Source of the DNA: Pycnopodia helianthoides
Lineage: Eukaryota; Echinodermata; Asteroidea; Forcipulatida; Asteriidae
Length of the DNA: 64,000 nt
Direction: 5' to 3'
Assembly (NCBI GenBank): GCA_032158295.1
Contig: CM063246.1
Coordinates: 6,935,589-6,999,588, forward strand
Shown here: positions 63,817-64,000 of the stretch, piece by piece
How positions within the stretch are numbered: position 1 is the first letter of the stretch
How the letters are laid out: every line of letters starts with the position of its first letter
Made by a program: the position numbers and the translations under genes
The notes under the pieces: model-generated
The model's database searches: none
What the model was told of the DNA's origin: nothing
The model's input: the letters and a program-made list of their open reading frames with translations, nothing else

Positions 63817-64000
63817 ACTCTAAAAAATAATTGACCAAAAATTAAAGAAAAGCAAGACGTGTGAGCCTATTCGCGTCTGCAAGATGCTAACACACTGCGT
63901 AACACACAAGCGCGTGTGACAACGGCGATGTTTATCCCGAATTACCTTTGACCTTTACCCAGCATGCATAGCGCGCGCGAAATGCCGAACTCGCTTATTC

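Larger units (their letters stand above)
61511..64000. mobile_element. DNA transposon with about 80-bp imperfect terminal inverted repeats
   Basis: The left end begins AATAAGCGAGTTCGGCATT (61511-61529). The same 19 bases occur in inverse orientation at 63999-63981, so the right terminus falls at the window edge. Inside, TTCGGGATAAACAT (61568-61581) and CACACGCG (61586-61593) recur in inverse order at the right end. The interior holds the SAP-type fragment on the minus strand, a GC-rich open frame at 61803-62087, and a short ATG frame at 62218 beginning MRICAALNCVNST, which faintly recalls a THAP finger. Target duplication cannot be checked because the right flank is missing. SAP/YqaJ plus THAP would fit ISL2EU- or Kolobok-like transposons; this is inference. 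Confidence 0.65.

Overview
This is eukaryotic nuclear DNA from an AT-rich, intron-bearing animal genome. The gene content (a multi-SRCR secreted protein, a C-type lectin, a GPI-type alkaline phosphatase), the short exons in kilobase introns, and the dense tRNA-derived SINEs and TTAA-flanked MITEs suggest a marine invertebrate deuterostome. An echinoderm, probably a sea star, is my best guess; that is inference, not a measured assignment.

Eight protein-coding genes can be built exon by exon. SRCR protein (minus, 3534 down to 626, running off the left edge). Alkaline phosphatase (minus, nine exons, 13243 to 5414, complete). Beta-1,3-galactosyltransferase-like GT31 enzyme (plus, one exon, 15014-16566). 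HSBP1 (minus, three exons, 22564 to 20808), whose second intron is a U12-type AT-AC intron. C-type lectin (plus, one exon behind a TATA box, 26195-26738). DHRS1-type short-chain dehydrogenase (minus, eight exons, 40621 to 33713). ADAT1 tRNA adenosine deaminase (plus, nine exons, 43077-49029). DUSP15/22-type phosphatase (minus, eight exons, 60518 to 55437). These are independent housekeeping and surface or immune genes; I see no operon-like or pathway relationship. At the right edge, 61511-64000 looks like a DNA transposon with about 80-bp imperfect terminal inverted repeats and a broken SAP-domain reading frame.

Five of the eight genes (SRCR, phosphatase twice, galactosyltransferase, lectin twice, DHRS1) carry one-base deficits that break otherwise excellent frames. 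Every one is a missing base, and most lie at short homopolymers. HSBP1, ADAT1 and the DUSP gene are intact. I read these as probable consensus deletions in the assembly, not as pseudogenes.

Non-genic DNA is mostly repeats. One superfamily of TTAA-flanked MITEs (six subfamilies) shares terminal and internal blocks but has different central palindromes. Other families are the GGGCCCAATTTCAT inverted-repeat MITEs, 125-bp hairpin MITEs, at least three tRNA-like SINE families, a hAT-like element rich in GAGTAC, a 73-bp minisatellite in the last DUSP intron, and duplicated CA-repeat units in a phosphatase intron.
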